DNA of 64,000 nucleotides from Chryseobacterium culicis (GTDB lineage: Bacteria > Bacteroidota > Bacteroidia > Flavobacteriales > Weeksellaceae). Where the stretch lies: NCBI RefSeq assembly GCF_900108365.1, contig NZ_FNWQ01000004.1, forward strand, positions 186,001 to 250,000, in the 5' to 3' direction. This document shows, in pieces, positions 34,053-42,282 of the stretch (position 1 is the first letter of the stretch; each line of letters starts with the position of its first letter). The position numbers and the translations under genes are program-made. Below the pieces are notes generated by a model. The model saw nothing but the letters and a program-made list of their open reading frames with translations. It was not told the DNA's origin and searched no databases.

Positions 34053-34087
34053 TAGCAAAAAGGGAGGACATGCAAACCCTTTTTGCT
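34053..34087. terminator. Bidirectional terminator between DUF7832-like and lipocalin genes
   Basis: A perfect 11-bp stem AGCAAAAAGGG / CCCTTTTTGCT with a 13-nt loop, serving both convergent genes. Confidence 0.85.
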
Positions 34088-34095
34088 AGCTTATT

Positions 34096-34638
34096 TTATT
34101 GATTATGCTTCACCCAGATGAGTTCATCGGTATTATAACCGATTTTCCGGGCTTTCTGAATAAAACGCTGACGGATGCTTTCCGGAATGCTAGTCGTGCG
34201 GGAAAGAATCCATAAATACTTCAGACTGCTTCCTGCTACCAGCGCATACTGATAGTCTTCATCAATATCTATAACGTTATAGCCGGCCCAGATCGGTTTA
34301 AAAAAAGAAACTTTCAGACGGGCTTCAGTGGGATCTTTTACAAATTTAGCTTCCCCGATTGATTCATTCCACACTTTTTTATTGTAATCATAGCCTTTAT
34401 TTCTTACCTGAACCGTTCCGTCAGGATTTTCCGTATACTCTGCGGTAACATGATCCATATTTTTTTCGAACCTGTAATCAAAGCGGGCAATCTCGTACCA
34501 TCTTCCCAGGTATTTTTTCAGATCAAAATTCTTTACGGCAGATGCACCTCTGGGAATCCTTACGGAATAGGAATTGAAAACAATCAGTCCCAATGCTCCC
34601 AACGACACGGGAAGTATAATTTTATGAATGGTTTTCAT
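34096..34638 (-). CDS. Bacterial lipocalin (Blc-like)
   Basis: A 180 aa lipocalin with an N-terminal signal or anchor helix (about 6-25). It carries the lipocalin signature 'YLGRWYEIARFDYRFEKNM' near residue 44 and the second conserved block 'YALVAGSSLKYLWILSRT' near 130. No lipobox Cys is seen, unlike E. coli Blc. Family members bind fatty acids or lysophospholipids in the periplasm. It lies 75 bp downstream of the LytTR regulator gene on the same strand, so co-transcription is possible. Confidence 0.9.
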   Translation of the reverse strand: MKTIHKIILPVSLGALGLIVFNSYSVRIPRGASAVKNFDLKKYLGRWYEIARFDYRFEKNMDHVTAEYTENPDGTVQVRNKGYDYNKKVWNESIGEAKFVKDPTEARLKVSFFKPIWAGYNVIDIDEDYQYALVAGSSLKYLWILSRTTSIPESIRQRFIQKARKIGYNTDELIWVKHNQ

Positions 34639-34712
34639 GACAGGAATATTTTGGTGGTTGTTATAAAAACGTCAAAAATAATGCCTTACGCCTGTTAAAG
34701 ATACAATAAATT

Positions 34713-35447
34713 CTAAGAAAAAACCTTTAGGAAATTATCTTTAAAGCTTCCGGAGACCTCTATTTCAGTATCATCAGACAGCATTACGGTTCCGCTTTTA
34801 TGATAGGACTTCACAAATCCTGTATTGATTATATGGGAACGGTGAACCCTCACAAAGGGATTTTCCAGAAGATCGTCAAAATGCTTCAGAAAACGACAGA
34901 CCATCTTCTTCGAGCCGTCGGTAAGATAAACCTGGGTAAAGTTTCCATCAGCCTGGAGTCTTAGAATGTCTTCTGTTTTTACCACATCAAATCCCTGTAA
35001 AGTCGGCAGAATTAACTGTTGTTTTTCAGGTTTCAGCTTAAGATTTTCGAGAAGAATCTTATTTCTGTTAAGTTCTTCCTTTTTCTCCAGACTTTCCGTC
35101 ACTTTATTGACTGCAAGAATCAGTTCCTGGATGTCAATAGGTTTTAAAATATAATAACTTGCCGATTTATTCAGCGCCTGCAAAGAATACTGAGAAAATG
35201 CAGTGATGAAAATGGTTTCATAAGAAAAATCTTTAGTAGCTTCCAGCACATCAAAAGCATTTCCAAAAGGCATTTCAACGTCCAGAAAGACCAGCTGCGG
35301 ATGCTTTTCGGCAATTAACGGAACGGCTTCCCTTATATTTTCAGCTTCACCAAGGATTTCCACCTGCGGACAGTATTTGTTAAGATAGTTTCGTAAAACT
35401 TCCCTTGCTATAAGTTCATCGTCAACAATAACAGCTTGTATTTTCAT
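34713..35447 (-). CDS. LytTR-family response regulator
   Basis: A 244 aa regulator with a receiver domain (1 to about 120; phospho-acceptor Asp56 in 'LVFLDVEMP', acidic pair Asp9/Asp10, Lys near 107 in 'ILKPID') and a LytTR DNA-binding domain (about 140-240) with 'VRVHRSHIIN'. LytTR domains bind two short direct repeats one or two helical turns apart. It is partnered with the LytS-type kinase 184 bp upstream on the same strand. The ATG at 35447 starts the receiver; the frame extends further but that part is not protein-like. Likely targets are the three genes at 37559-41252. Confidence 0.95.
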   Translation of the reverse strand: MKIQAVIVDDELIAREVLRNYLNKYCPQVEILGEAENIREAVPLIAEKHPQLVFLDVEMPFGNAFDVLEATKDFSYETIFITAFSQYSLQALNKSASYYILKPIDIQELILAVNKVTESLEKKEELNRNKILLENLKLKPEKQQLILPTLQGFDVVKTEDILRLQADGNFTQVYLTDGSKKMVCRFLKHFDDLLENPFVRVHRSHIINTGFVKSYHKSGTVMLSDDTEIEVSGSFKDNFLKVFS

Positions 35448-35630
35448 CAGATCAGAATTTAGGGCAGGTAACAGACTGCAAGTGCAAATTAGGAATATTT
35501 CATTAACCTTACAATGTGCATGCCCAATTTCTGAAGCCCTATCTTTCGTCACTACTACTTAAAGAAAGGAGTAAATATTTGATTTGCATGGTAAAATACA
35601 GATTGATTTTCCATCAGAGATAAGATGAAT

Positions 35631-37424
35631 CTAGCTCATATTGATCTGCAGGGTAACCAAAACACCGCTGCTCTTCTCTTTATCCTTTACAGAACAGGTA
35701 ATCTGCCTGTTGTAGAGATCATTCAGAAGCTTAATTCTTTCCAGCGTGTTTTTCATTCCCCTGCCTTCTCTTGTTTTTTGATGCTGGGTTTTCTGCTTTT
35801 TACTTTCTTCTATTCCTATTCCGTTGTCTTCAATAAGGATTTTCAGATAAGATTCATTTTTCTCAAAGCTTACTTTTAAAAATCCTTTATCTGTTCTGTA
35901 GCGGAGGCCATGCCACACGGCATTTTCCAGAAATGGCTGGATAAGCATTCCCGGAACCTGAAGATTTTGCATCTTCAGATTTTCATCCACTTCAATTTCA
36001 TAATCAAATTTATCTGCAAAACGTGTTTTTTCCAGAGCAAGATAATTCTGAAGAAGATCCAGTTCCTGCTGAAAGGGAATAAAATCTTCAGTAGAGTTTT
36101 CCATCACACCACGCATCAGTTTGGAGAATTTTGTAAGATACTGATTGGCTTCCAGCTCATTATTGGTGGCTATAAAATGGTTTACACTATTTAAGCTGTT
36201 AAAAATAAAATGCGGATTCATCTCGCGGCGCAAAGATTGAAGGGCAATTTTCTTATTTTTTGTCTGAACTTTTTTCAGGGTTCTGAAAATAAAAATCATT
36301 AATCCTGTAAGCACAATCAAAACACCGATCAGGCTGTAATTAAAGACATTTTTCTTTCTTATAAGCTCGTCTTTAAGCTCTTTTTCTTTTTCCAGCTGTG
36401 AAATTCTCTGCTCTGTATCTTCCAGAATTTTATTATCAACAAGACTTCTGTCTTTGGATACAAGATCCGGAAGTTTTCCCAAAAAGTCTCTGTAAAGCTG
36501 AACGGAAGCATCCACATTTCCTGAAATGGCATAGAGGCTGTCCAGTTTTTTTACACTTCTCTGTGCTTCCAGCGTATGGCCTTTGTCTAATGCAATTTCA
36601 TATGCATTTCTCAAGAGATCAGCAGCTTCTTTCGGATCGTTCTTTTTAATATAGATATCTGCCAGCTCCTGAATCTGGTTGACTTTCTCCTGCGAGTTTT
36701 CTTTCACAAAATCTTCTTTAAGAACCTTCTTTTTGGCTTCGATCGCTTTCTCAAAGTTCTTATTTTCCACATAGAGATCAGCCAGTTTCTGATTGATCGC
36801 AAGTGCTTGCTGCGGAGCTTCTTTTTTAGAAATTTTATAGGCGGTATTCAGGTTTTCTTCAGCACTGGAAACATCCTTCTGCTTTACATTGACATCTGCC
36901 AGCTGGCTGTAACTTTCTGCCAGATCGCCCTGTTCGTTTTCTTTTTTGGTCAGATTGATATTGTTCTGAATGGCTTCTGCTTTAAGTTCGGGTGTGGGAG
37001 AAGAAAGTCTTGCAACGTCATTCGAGTTCACTGCCTTACTTTTTTCGCTGTAGCCCATTTGTGCTGCCATGCTGTAATTGCTGATGGCAGGCGTTATTTT
37101 ATTCTGCTTTTCCTGGGACTGGGCAAGTCTTCGGGTAGCTTTTTCAATATTAGGCTTGTCATTGAGTTTTTCATACAGCTTTTTCGCTTTTGCATAATAC
37201 TCTTCACTCTTTGGAAAATTTCCGCCGTTGAAAAATGTTTCCCCAATATTATAATAAGAATCTGCCTGTGCAGGTTCATTTTTGGTATCCATTGCTTTTT
37301 TAAGCTTTTTCGTTTCCACCTGCACTTCTTCCACAGCAGCACTGCTGTTAGTAGTGGTCTGGGAATGCATTGTATGGCCCCAAAGCACCAGTAAAAAGAG
37401 CGTAAAGAGTTTAAGCATTTTCAT
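35631..37424 (-). CDS. TPR-containing LytS-type sensor histidine kinase
   Basis: A 597 aa kinase. A signal peptide (about 1-21, ending HSQ) precedes several TPR repeats in the periplasm (about 50-330). A transmembrane helix (NYSLIGVLIVLTGLMIFIFR, about 350) leads to a His_kinase domain with the phospho-acceptor 'NPHFIFNSLNSVNHF' (His near 404) and an HATPase domain with 'IEDNGIGIEESK'. It probably senses an envelope signal through protein-protein contact and activates the LytTR regulator. A consensus promoter at 37429-37461 ends only four bases before the ATG, so its mRNA is nearly leaderless. Confidence 0.94.
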   Translation of the reverse strand: MKMLKLFTLFLLVLWGHTMHSQTTTNSSAAVEEVQVETKKLKKAMDTKNEPAQADSYYNIGETFFNGGNFPKSEEYYAKAKKLYEKLNDKPNIEKATRRLAQSQEKQNKITPAISNYSMAAQMGYSEKSKAVNSNDVARLSSPTPELKAEAIQNNINLTKKENEQGDLAESYSQLADVNVKQKDVSSAEENLNTAYKISKKEAPQQALAINQKLADLYVENKNFEKAIEAKKKVLKEDFVKENSQEKVNQIQELADIYIKKNDPKEAADLLRNAYEIALDKGHTLEAQRSVKKLDSLYAISGNVDASVQLYRDFLGKLPDLVSKDRSLVDNKILEDTEQRISQLEKEKELKDELIRKKNVFNYSLIGVLIVLTGLMIFIFRTLKKVQTKNKKIALQSLRREMNPHFIFNSLNSVNHFIATNNELEANQYLTKFSKLMRGVMENSTEDFIPFQQELDLLQNYLALEKTRFADKFDYEIEVDENLKMQNLQVPGMLIQPFLENAVWHGLRYRTDKGFLKVSFEKNESYLKILIEDNGIGIEESKKQKTQHQKTREGRGMKNTLERIKLLNDLYNRQITCSVKDKEKSSGVLVTLQINMS

Positions 37425-37428
37425 AAAA

Positions 37429-37461
37429 CAAAGATATACATATATATAGTCTGCTCAAAAA
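37429..37461 (-). promoter_or_regulatory. Promoter of the LytS-type kinase
   Basis: On the - strand TTTTTG (37456-37461), a 19-bp spacer and TATCTTTG (37429-37436) match the consensus exactly. The -7 element ends four bases before the start ATG, so the transcript has little or no leader. Confidence 0.75.
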
Positions 37462-37464
37462 CTA

Positions 37465-37497
37465 TTCACCAAGTGAAGTTTCCCTTTCACCAAGTTG
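37465..37497 (+). promoter_or_regulatory. LytTR-type direct repeat, site 1
   Basis: CACCAAGT at 37467-37474 and again at 37488-37495, 21 bp apart. It lies just upstream of the -33 of the 37559 promoter and is also close to the kinase promoter on the other strand. The same paired sites precede the next two genes. Confidence 0.75.
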
Positions 37498-37501
37498 AGT
37501 C

Positions 37502-37531
37502 TTTGATACTGTGATCCTAAGGCTAAGTTTG
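37502..37531 (+). promoter_or_regulatory. Promoter of the SIMPL-like gene
   Basis: TTTG at 37502-37505, an 18-bp spacer and TAAGTTTG at 37524-37531. The second CACCAAGT ends six bases before the -33, the classical position for an activator that touches the polymerase. Confidence 0.75.
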
Positions 37532-37558
37532 AGGCAAAATAATTCAAATTTAAAAATC

Positions 37559-38476
37559 ATGAAAAAACTAACATTTACATTTTGTCTCGTCGCTGTATCT
37601 TTCTTAAATCTTTCAAAAGCACAGGTTGGAGGAAACCAAATCTACAGAGAAAGAAATAGTGCCGATTATTCCGTTCCCAGAAATCTCACTGAATTTAACA
37701 ATACCAATAGTTATTTCACCAACGATTCCACACTGATTGTAAGTGTAAAAATATTGATGAACAAGCCTGCAGACCGTTATAAAATTACCCTCGGACTGAA
37801 TGAAGAAGCTGACACTCCAAAAATTGCACTGGAGAATATCAACAAGAGAATCAATAGTTTTATCAAAAGAATATCTTCAATGGGAATTAAAAATGATGCT
37901 ATTTTTGTGGATTTTATTTCACAAACGAAAGTCTATGATTACAATATCAATAAAGACTCACAGGTAAGCACCCAGAAAATGGATGAATTTGAAACCAAGA
38001 AAAATATCATTATTACAGTAGACAAGCACTCAATGATTGAAAAGCTGGTCTCAGAAGCTTCCGATTTTCAGATTTATGATGTGATCAAAGTAGATTATAT
38101 CAGCAATGATATTGATACCATTCAGGAAGATCTACTCAAGGAAGCATATGCTGTTTTTGACAAAAAGAAGGAAAACTATTTTAAACTGTTTAAAAAGGAA
38201 ATTATCGGAACCCCTACAGCTACATCAGGCTTTACATACGTTTTCCCTAAAAGCCAATATCAGAATTATACAGCTTTTGAAAGTGCGAATGTTACCTATG
38301 GATATGACACCAGATATGTAAGAAAGGAAGAAAGAAAATCAAAAACCTTTTATTATGACGGTACAGATTATACCGGTTTTGATAAGGTTATCAATAATGC
38401 TGATCCTGAAGTGGGCATACAATATATTATGAACTTCAGTGTAAAATATGATCTGAAAAAGAATAAAGAGAAATAA
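37559..38476 (+). CDS. Secreted SIMPL-like (DUF541-related) protein
   Basis: A 305 aa secreted protein with signal peptide (about 1-21, ending KAQ). The region about 55-215 resembles SIMPL domains (alternating strands and helices; 'YKITLGLNEE', 'RINSFIKRISSMGIKNDAI', 'IIITVDKHSMIEKLVS'), divergent from the classical DUF541 profile. The function of SIMPL proteins is not well known; they are periplasmic and linked to stress. The ATG at 37559 follows a consensus promoter with a LytTR-type site. It is the first of three genes with the same operator. Confidence 0.8.
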   Translation: MKKLTFTFCLVAVSFLNLSKAQVGGNQIYRERNSADYSVPRNLTEFNNTNSYFTNDSTLIVSVKILMNKPADRYKITLGLNEEADTPKIALENINKRINSFIKRISSMGIKNDAIFVDFISQTKVYDYNINKDSQVSTQKMDEFETKKNIIITVDKHSMIEKLVSEASDFQIYDVIKVDYISNDIDTIQEDLLKEAYAVFDKKKENYFKLFKKEIIGTPTATSGFTYVFPKSQYQNYTAFESANVTYGYDTRYVRKEERKSKTFYYDGTDYTGFDKVINNADPEVGIQYIMNFSVKYDLKKNKEK

Positions 38477-38564
38477 ATTGAAACTCCTCTTCATCATCTT
38501 AGCAGCTTAAAGAATTTTAATGATTCAAGATTTTTTTTAAGTCATTCTTCCTTTTACAAATGCT

Positions 38565-38628
38565 CACCAAGTGAAAACTCCATTTCACCAAGTCTCCCGA
38601 AATACGGTTTCTGAACGGCGTAATTTTA
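38565..38628 (+). promoter_or_regulatory. LytTR-type direct repeat and promoter, site 2
   Basis: CACCAAGT at 38565-38572 and 38586-38593 (21 bp apart) and a -7-like TAATTTTA at 38621-38628. No good -33 TTG is present, consistent with activator-dependent transcription of the gene at 38661. Confidence 0.75.
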
Positions 38629-38660
38629 CATCAGAATTAAAAATTTAAAAACAGGAAATT

Positions 38661-39338
38661 ATGAAATTGAAACATTTTTTATTAATCGGAATTTTAACCG
38701 TTGGAAGCTTTGTGAATGCTCAGACTCCGGAAGTAAAGAAAAACGCCATTGAAGTAACAGGCGTTGCCGAAATGGAAGTGGAACCAGATGAAATTATCTT
38801 CAGCATCGGGATAAAAGCTGATAATAAAAATGATCTGGCAGACAATGAAAAGAAATTATTTGATATCTTAAAGAATGCGGGCGTAAAGAACGAGGATATT
38901 AAGTTTAAATCCATGTACCAGAATATTTATTCCAAAACGGCAAAGTTTTCTAAAAACTATCAGTTTAAGGCCGGAGCAAAATCAAACTTAAGTAAAATCT
39001 TTGAAGATCTGAATCAGAAATGGGTAAGCAGCCTGAACATTGCAGAAGTAAAAAACACTAAAATAGCGGATTTTAGAAAAGCAGTTAAGATCAATGCCCT
39101 GAAGGCGGCTAAAGAAAAAGCAGATTATCTGTTGGAAAGCATGGGCAAAAAAACAGGTAATGCGATTGAAATTGTTGAAATAGAAGACTACACCAGTGAT
39201 ATGATTATGCCTGCAGCGTATAAAAGAGCAAGCAATATTCAGCTGGAAATGGCTGATGCTCCGGTAGATTATTCTTTTGATAATATTGAAAATATCAAAC
39301 TGAAATACAGCATCAAAACAAAGTACGAAATCCTTTAA
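38661..39338 (+). CDS. SIMPL domain-containing periplasmic protein
   Basis: A 225 aa secreted protein: signal peptide (about 1-20, ending VNAQ) and a SIMPL/DUF541 domain (about 30-220) with 'IEVTGVAEMEVEPDEI' and 'ALKAAKEKADYLLESMG', both typical of the family. SIMPL proteins form an oligomeric periplasmic fold; their role is linked to envelope and oxidative stress in a few species. The gene is preceded by the second CACCAAGT pair and followed by a terminator, so it is a separate transcription unit. Confidence 0.93.
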   Translation: MKLKHFLLIGILTVGSFVNAQTPEVKKNAIEVTGVAEMEVEPDEIIFSIGIKADNKNDLADNEKKLFDILKNAGVKNEDIKFKSMYQNIYSKTAKFSKNYQFKAGAKSNLSKIFEDLNQKWVSSLNIAEVKNTKIADFRKAVKINALKAAKEKADYLLESMGKKTGNAIEIVEIEDYTSDMIMPAAYKRASNIQLEMADAPVDYSFDNIENIKLKYSIKTKYEIL

Positions 39339-39353
39339 AATAACATATTGAAT

Positions 39354-39383
39354 AAAGCTGTCTTTTGGGCAGCTTTTTTATTT
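39354..39383 (+). terminator. Terminator of the SIMPL gene
   Basis: The stem AAAGCTGTC / GGCAGCTTT (one G-U pair) is followed by TTTTTTA. Confidence 0.8.
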
Positions 39384-39561
39384 TGTACTATTCGGTTATT
39401 GGGTTTCTGACTGAAAAAATACCTGCCAATATATTAAAATCTGATCAATGTTAGGGGCTTCGGCTCCGCTCAGCCTGACAATTCTGACAGGAGTGAAATT
39501 ACACATTAGGTTAGCAATATCGCACCGAACATATACCCAGATTTACCCTTGTTTTATCATC

Positions 39562-39625
39562 CACCAAGTGAAACCTTCTGTTCACCAAGTTTCCCGGTTT
39601 CCAGCCTTAAATAGGGATAATTTCA
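39562..39625 (+). promoter_or_regulatory. LytTR-type direct repeat and promoter, site 3
   Basis: CACCAAGT at 39562-39569 and 39583-39590 (21 bp apart), with -7-like TAATTTCA at 39618-39625. The geometry equals that of sites 1 and 2. Confidence 0.75.
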
Positions 39626-39650
39626 CTTTAGAAATTCAAAATAATAAACA

Positions 39651-41252
39651 ATGAAACGCTATTTTTTAATATTAATAACCTTTTCGGTTTCCTTTCTCAA
39701 AGCGCAGGAAATCAGAAGAGAAATCGAAGTAAAGCAGGCTACCGTATTTTTACAGGGTGCAAAGGTTTTTGGAACTACCAGTGTGAATCTTCAGAAAGGA
39801 AGAAATAGGGTAAAAATTGTCAACCTTCCCAATAATCTGGATGAGAATACCTATAAAATCAATCTTGAAAAAAATACAACACTTCTTTCCATTACCCCTC
39901 AAAGCAATTTTTTGAAAAATGATGAACTGTCAGACCATCAAAAGCAGCTTGAAACAGAAACCAAAAAGCTGCAAAGACAGGTCAGCCTCCTGAATATTCA
40001 AATTAAAAACCTGACGGGTGAACAGCAAATCATTAATGATAATTTAAAAATTTCTGTCAATGACAAATCTACCCCACAGGAACAATTGATTAAGCTTACT
40101 GATTTTTACAGAAAAAGAATGCTGGAAATTGACAATCAAATATTTCTTCTGGAGGAACAGAAAACTGCTCTGGATGAAAGCATTGCAAAACTAAACAGCC
40201 AATCCGCAGAAGAACAAATACACAAAGATACCACCCGTAAAGAGCTCTTGCTTGAAATTCTTGCTGATTATGACACCAGCCTTAATCTCGGGGTGAGTTA
40301 TATTGTTTCAGATGCCGGTTGGGTTCCTTCTTATGATTTGCGCGCCGAGTCTGTGAAAAAACCTCTGGAAATGGTTTATAAAGGTAAAATTTATCAGAAA
40401 ACCGGACAGGACTGGAAAAATGTGAAACTGTTTGTTTCTACTTACAGACCTTCTTACCATCAGGACAGACCGATTTTGTCTCCGCTTTATGTAGCTGAAT
40501 ATACACCATACCATTCTCAGATGGAAATAGCCGGATATAAATCTAAAAAGGAAATTTCAGCAGCCAATGCCTATCAGATGAGAGAAGATGCGGCAGCAAA
40601 ACCAAGCCAGATTCCGGTGGCAGCTGTTTCTGACAATCAAATGAATATCATGTACGAATTGAATTACAATCAGACCATTCTAAGCCAGGAAAAAGAACAG
40701 TACGTGATTCTGGATAAAAAACAGGTTGACGCCGACTACAAATATCATACGGTTCCTAAGCTTAACAATCAGGTATTTTTGATGGCATTCGTGAAAAACT
40801 GGCAGAATCTGAACCTCATCAATGGTGAAGCCAATATTTATTTTGAGGATAACTATATCGGAAAAACCCATTTAACAAGTAATTACGTGAAGGACGAATT
40901 CCCAATCTCTCTTGGAGCAGACGAAAGAATTACGGTAAAAAGAGTCAAGCTTGCAGATAAAACGTCTCAAAAAGCGATGAACTCCAGTACATGGGAAACA
41001 GAATCTTATCAGATCAGTATCCGAAATAATACCAAACAAAATATTGAGCTTGAAGTTCTGGATCAACTTCCAATAAGCGAAAATTCTAAAATTTTGGTAA
41101 AAGTGATTGATCTCGGCGGTGGAAATCTTGATGAAAAAACGGGGAGCATTCTCTGGAATAAAAATATCAGTTCAGGAGGCTCAGAAAAAATGGTATTCTC
41201 TTATGAAGTAAAATACCCGAAAGATCTACACATTCAATACTACAGCAGATAA
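39651..41252 (+). CDS. Mucoidy-inhibitor MuiA family protein (DUF4140/DUF4139)
   Basis: A 533 aa secreted protein with signal peptide (about 1-18, ending LKAQ). An N-terminal DUF4140 region (about 25-120, 'VKQATVFLQGAKVFG') is followed by a coiled coil (about 90-200) and a large C-terminal DUF4139 domain (about 205-530; 'DAGWVPSYDLRAES', 'VYKGKIYQKTGQDWKNVKL'). The family is named after a mucoidy inhibitor, but its molecular role is unknown. It is the third gene with the CACCAAGT pair, so it is likely part of the same regulon, and a terminator follows. Confidence 0.92.
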   Translation: MKRYFLILITFSVSFLKAQEIRREIEVKQATVFLQGAKVFGTTSVNLQKGRNRVKIVNLPNNLDENTYKINLEKNTTLLSITPQSNFLKNDELSDHQKQLETETKKLQRQVSLLNIQIKNLTGEQQIINDNLKISVNDKSTPQEQLIKLTDFYRKRMLEIDNQIFLLEEQKTALDESIAKLNSQSAEEQIHKDTTRKELLLEILADYDTSLNLGVSYIVSDAGWVPSYDLRAESVKKPLEMVYKGKIYQKTGQDWKNVKLFVSTYRPSYHQDRPILSPLYVAEYTPYHSQMEIAGYKSKKEISAANAYQMREDAAAKPSQIPVAAVSDNQMNIMYELNYNQTILSQEKEQYVILDKKQVDADYKYHTVPKLNNQVFLMAFVKNWQNLNLINGEANIYFEDNYIGKTHLTSNYVKDEFPISLGADERITVKRVKLADKTSQKAMNSSTWETESYQISIRNNTKQNIELEVLDQLPISENSKILVKVIDLGGGNLDEKTGSILWNKNISSGGSEKMVFSYEVKYPKDLHIQYYSR

Positions 41253-41675
41253 TTAAAAATATTTTTATTAGGAAATCCGGCCCTCTGCCGGATTTTTCCT
41301 GTTTAAATAGTTTTCAAAAAATAGGAAAGCTTCGTAAAAACCGCTTCTTACGAAGCGGCCAAAACACATTTATTAATCTGGCAATCATGAAATACCAGAA
41401 AACCAATGAAAAAAAAATTTGATTTTAATAATTTATCAATTATTTTTTTATCAAATACACTAACAAATATAGAGATGCGCACAAAAAAAAGCAATAATAA
41501 AACAGGATACTGAATATTTATTAACAAAAGATAATTAATTTTTAACATACGCTAATAAATAAAAAGCATTTCAATATGTTAGTAAAAATTTATCATAATT
41601 TATTGTTTTTTTGTGATGAATTAAGAGATAATACATCGAATAATACTCATACATTAGCTCTATAAAAAACAACAA
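41253..41675. other. 423-bp AT-rich gap before the Crp/Fnr gene
   Basis: After the MuiA terminator (41271-41300) there are two overlapping, mutually exclusive hairpins (GCTTCGTAA/TTACGAAGC at 41329-41356 and CCGCTTC/GAAGCGG at 41341-41358). The remaining 300 bases are very AT-rich with no credible ORF. They presumably hold the Crp/Fnr promoter. Confidence 0.5.
41271..41300 (+). terminator. Terminator of the MuiA-family gene
   Basis: A perfect stem AATCCGGC / GCCGGATT with loop CCTCT, followed by TTTTCC. Confidence 0.85.
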
Positions 41676-42257
41676 ATGATACAATCTAATGAATTTACTG
41701 CAGCGTACTTTGAACAGCATAATTTTCTCAGTGAAAAAGACCGGGAAAAGCTGCTCGAGATGGCTCAGATCGTAACTTATCCCATGAATAAAATCGTATT
41801 ACACCGGGGAGAACAGATAAGCCAGGTGGGTATCATCCTGAAGGGATTAATAAGAGTTTATGATAAAAATAACAAAACCGTATGGCTTGCTTACGAAAAT
41901 CAGCCTTACGGTTCTATGGAAATTTTAGGGCTTCACAGGCCTTCCACTGTCACTTATGAAACACTGGAGGAAACCACAATGTTTTTACTCAATTATACTG
42001 AGCTGGAAAATGCGATTATAAAGTACCCCAATATCGGAAGGCTGCTTTTAATGTACTGGAAAAACACGGCAATGTCAATATACGGTCACTTCTACTCTTT
42101 TCTGACCTTAACTCCGGAAGAGCGGTATTTACAATTGCTGCAGCAAAATTCCAGGTTAATATTACGGGTGAAATCCAAAGATCTGGCTACGTATCTGGGC
42201 ATGCATCCTGTATCATTAAGCAGATTAAAAAAAAGATACTTTATCCATAATAAATAG
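41676..42257 (+). CDS. Crp/Fnr family transcriptional regulator
   Basis: A 193 aa regulator. The cyclic-nucleotide-binding-like beta roll covers about 10-120 ('VLHRGEQISQVGIILKGLIRVY') and a helix-turn-helix covers about 145-190 ('KSKDLATYLGMHPVSLSRL'). The C-terminal winged part is short, which is common in flavobacterial members. There are no clustered Cys residues, so it is not an Fnr-type oxygen sensor. The ligand is unknown. It may control the convergent FAD oxidoreductase gene or act elsewhere. Confidence 0.92.
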   Translation: MIQSNEFTAAYFEQHNFLSEKDREKLLEMAQIVTYPMNKIVLHRGEQISQVGIILKGLIRVYDKNNKTVWLAYENQPYGSMEILGLHRPSTVTYETLEETTMFLLNYTELENAIIKYPNIGRLLLMYWKNTAMSIYGHFYSFLTLTPEERYLQLLQQNSRLILRVKSKDLATYLGMHPVSLSRLKKRYFIHNK

Positions 42258-42282
42258 CCAAAAAGAAAAAGAGATTCCGGCC

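Larger units (their letters stand above)
39339..39650. other. 312-bp gap: terminator, repeat, operator
   Basis: Contains the terminator of the SIMPL gene (39354-39383), a CTTCGGCTCCGCTCAGCCTG-type repeat copy (39455-39477), and the third LytTR-type site with -7 (39562-39625). No gene. Confidence 0.7.

Noticed and set aside
38492..38545. Possible terminator after the SIMPL-like gene
   Set aside because: Only a weak, interrupted stem (AATGA...TCATT) around a T-run is present, so I do not call it.
41348..41548. 66-aa hydrophobic ORF on the - strand
   Set aside because: It is AT-driven Leu/Ile/Phe content with no start signal and overlaps hairpins.
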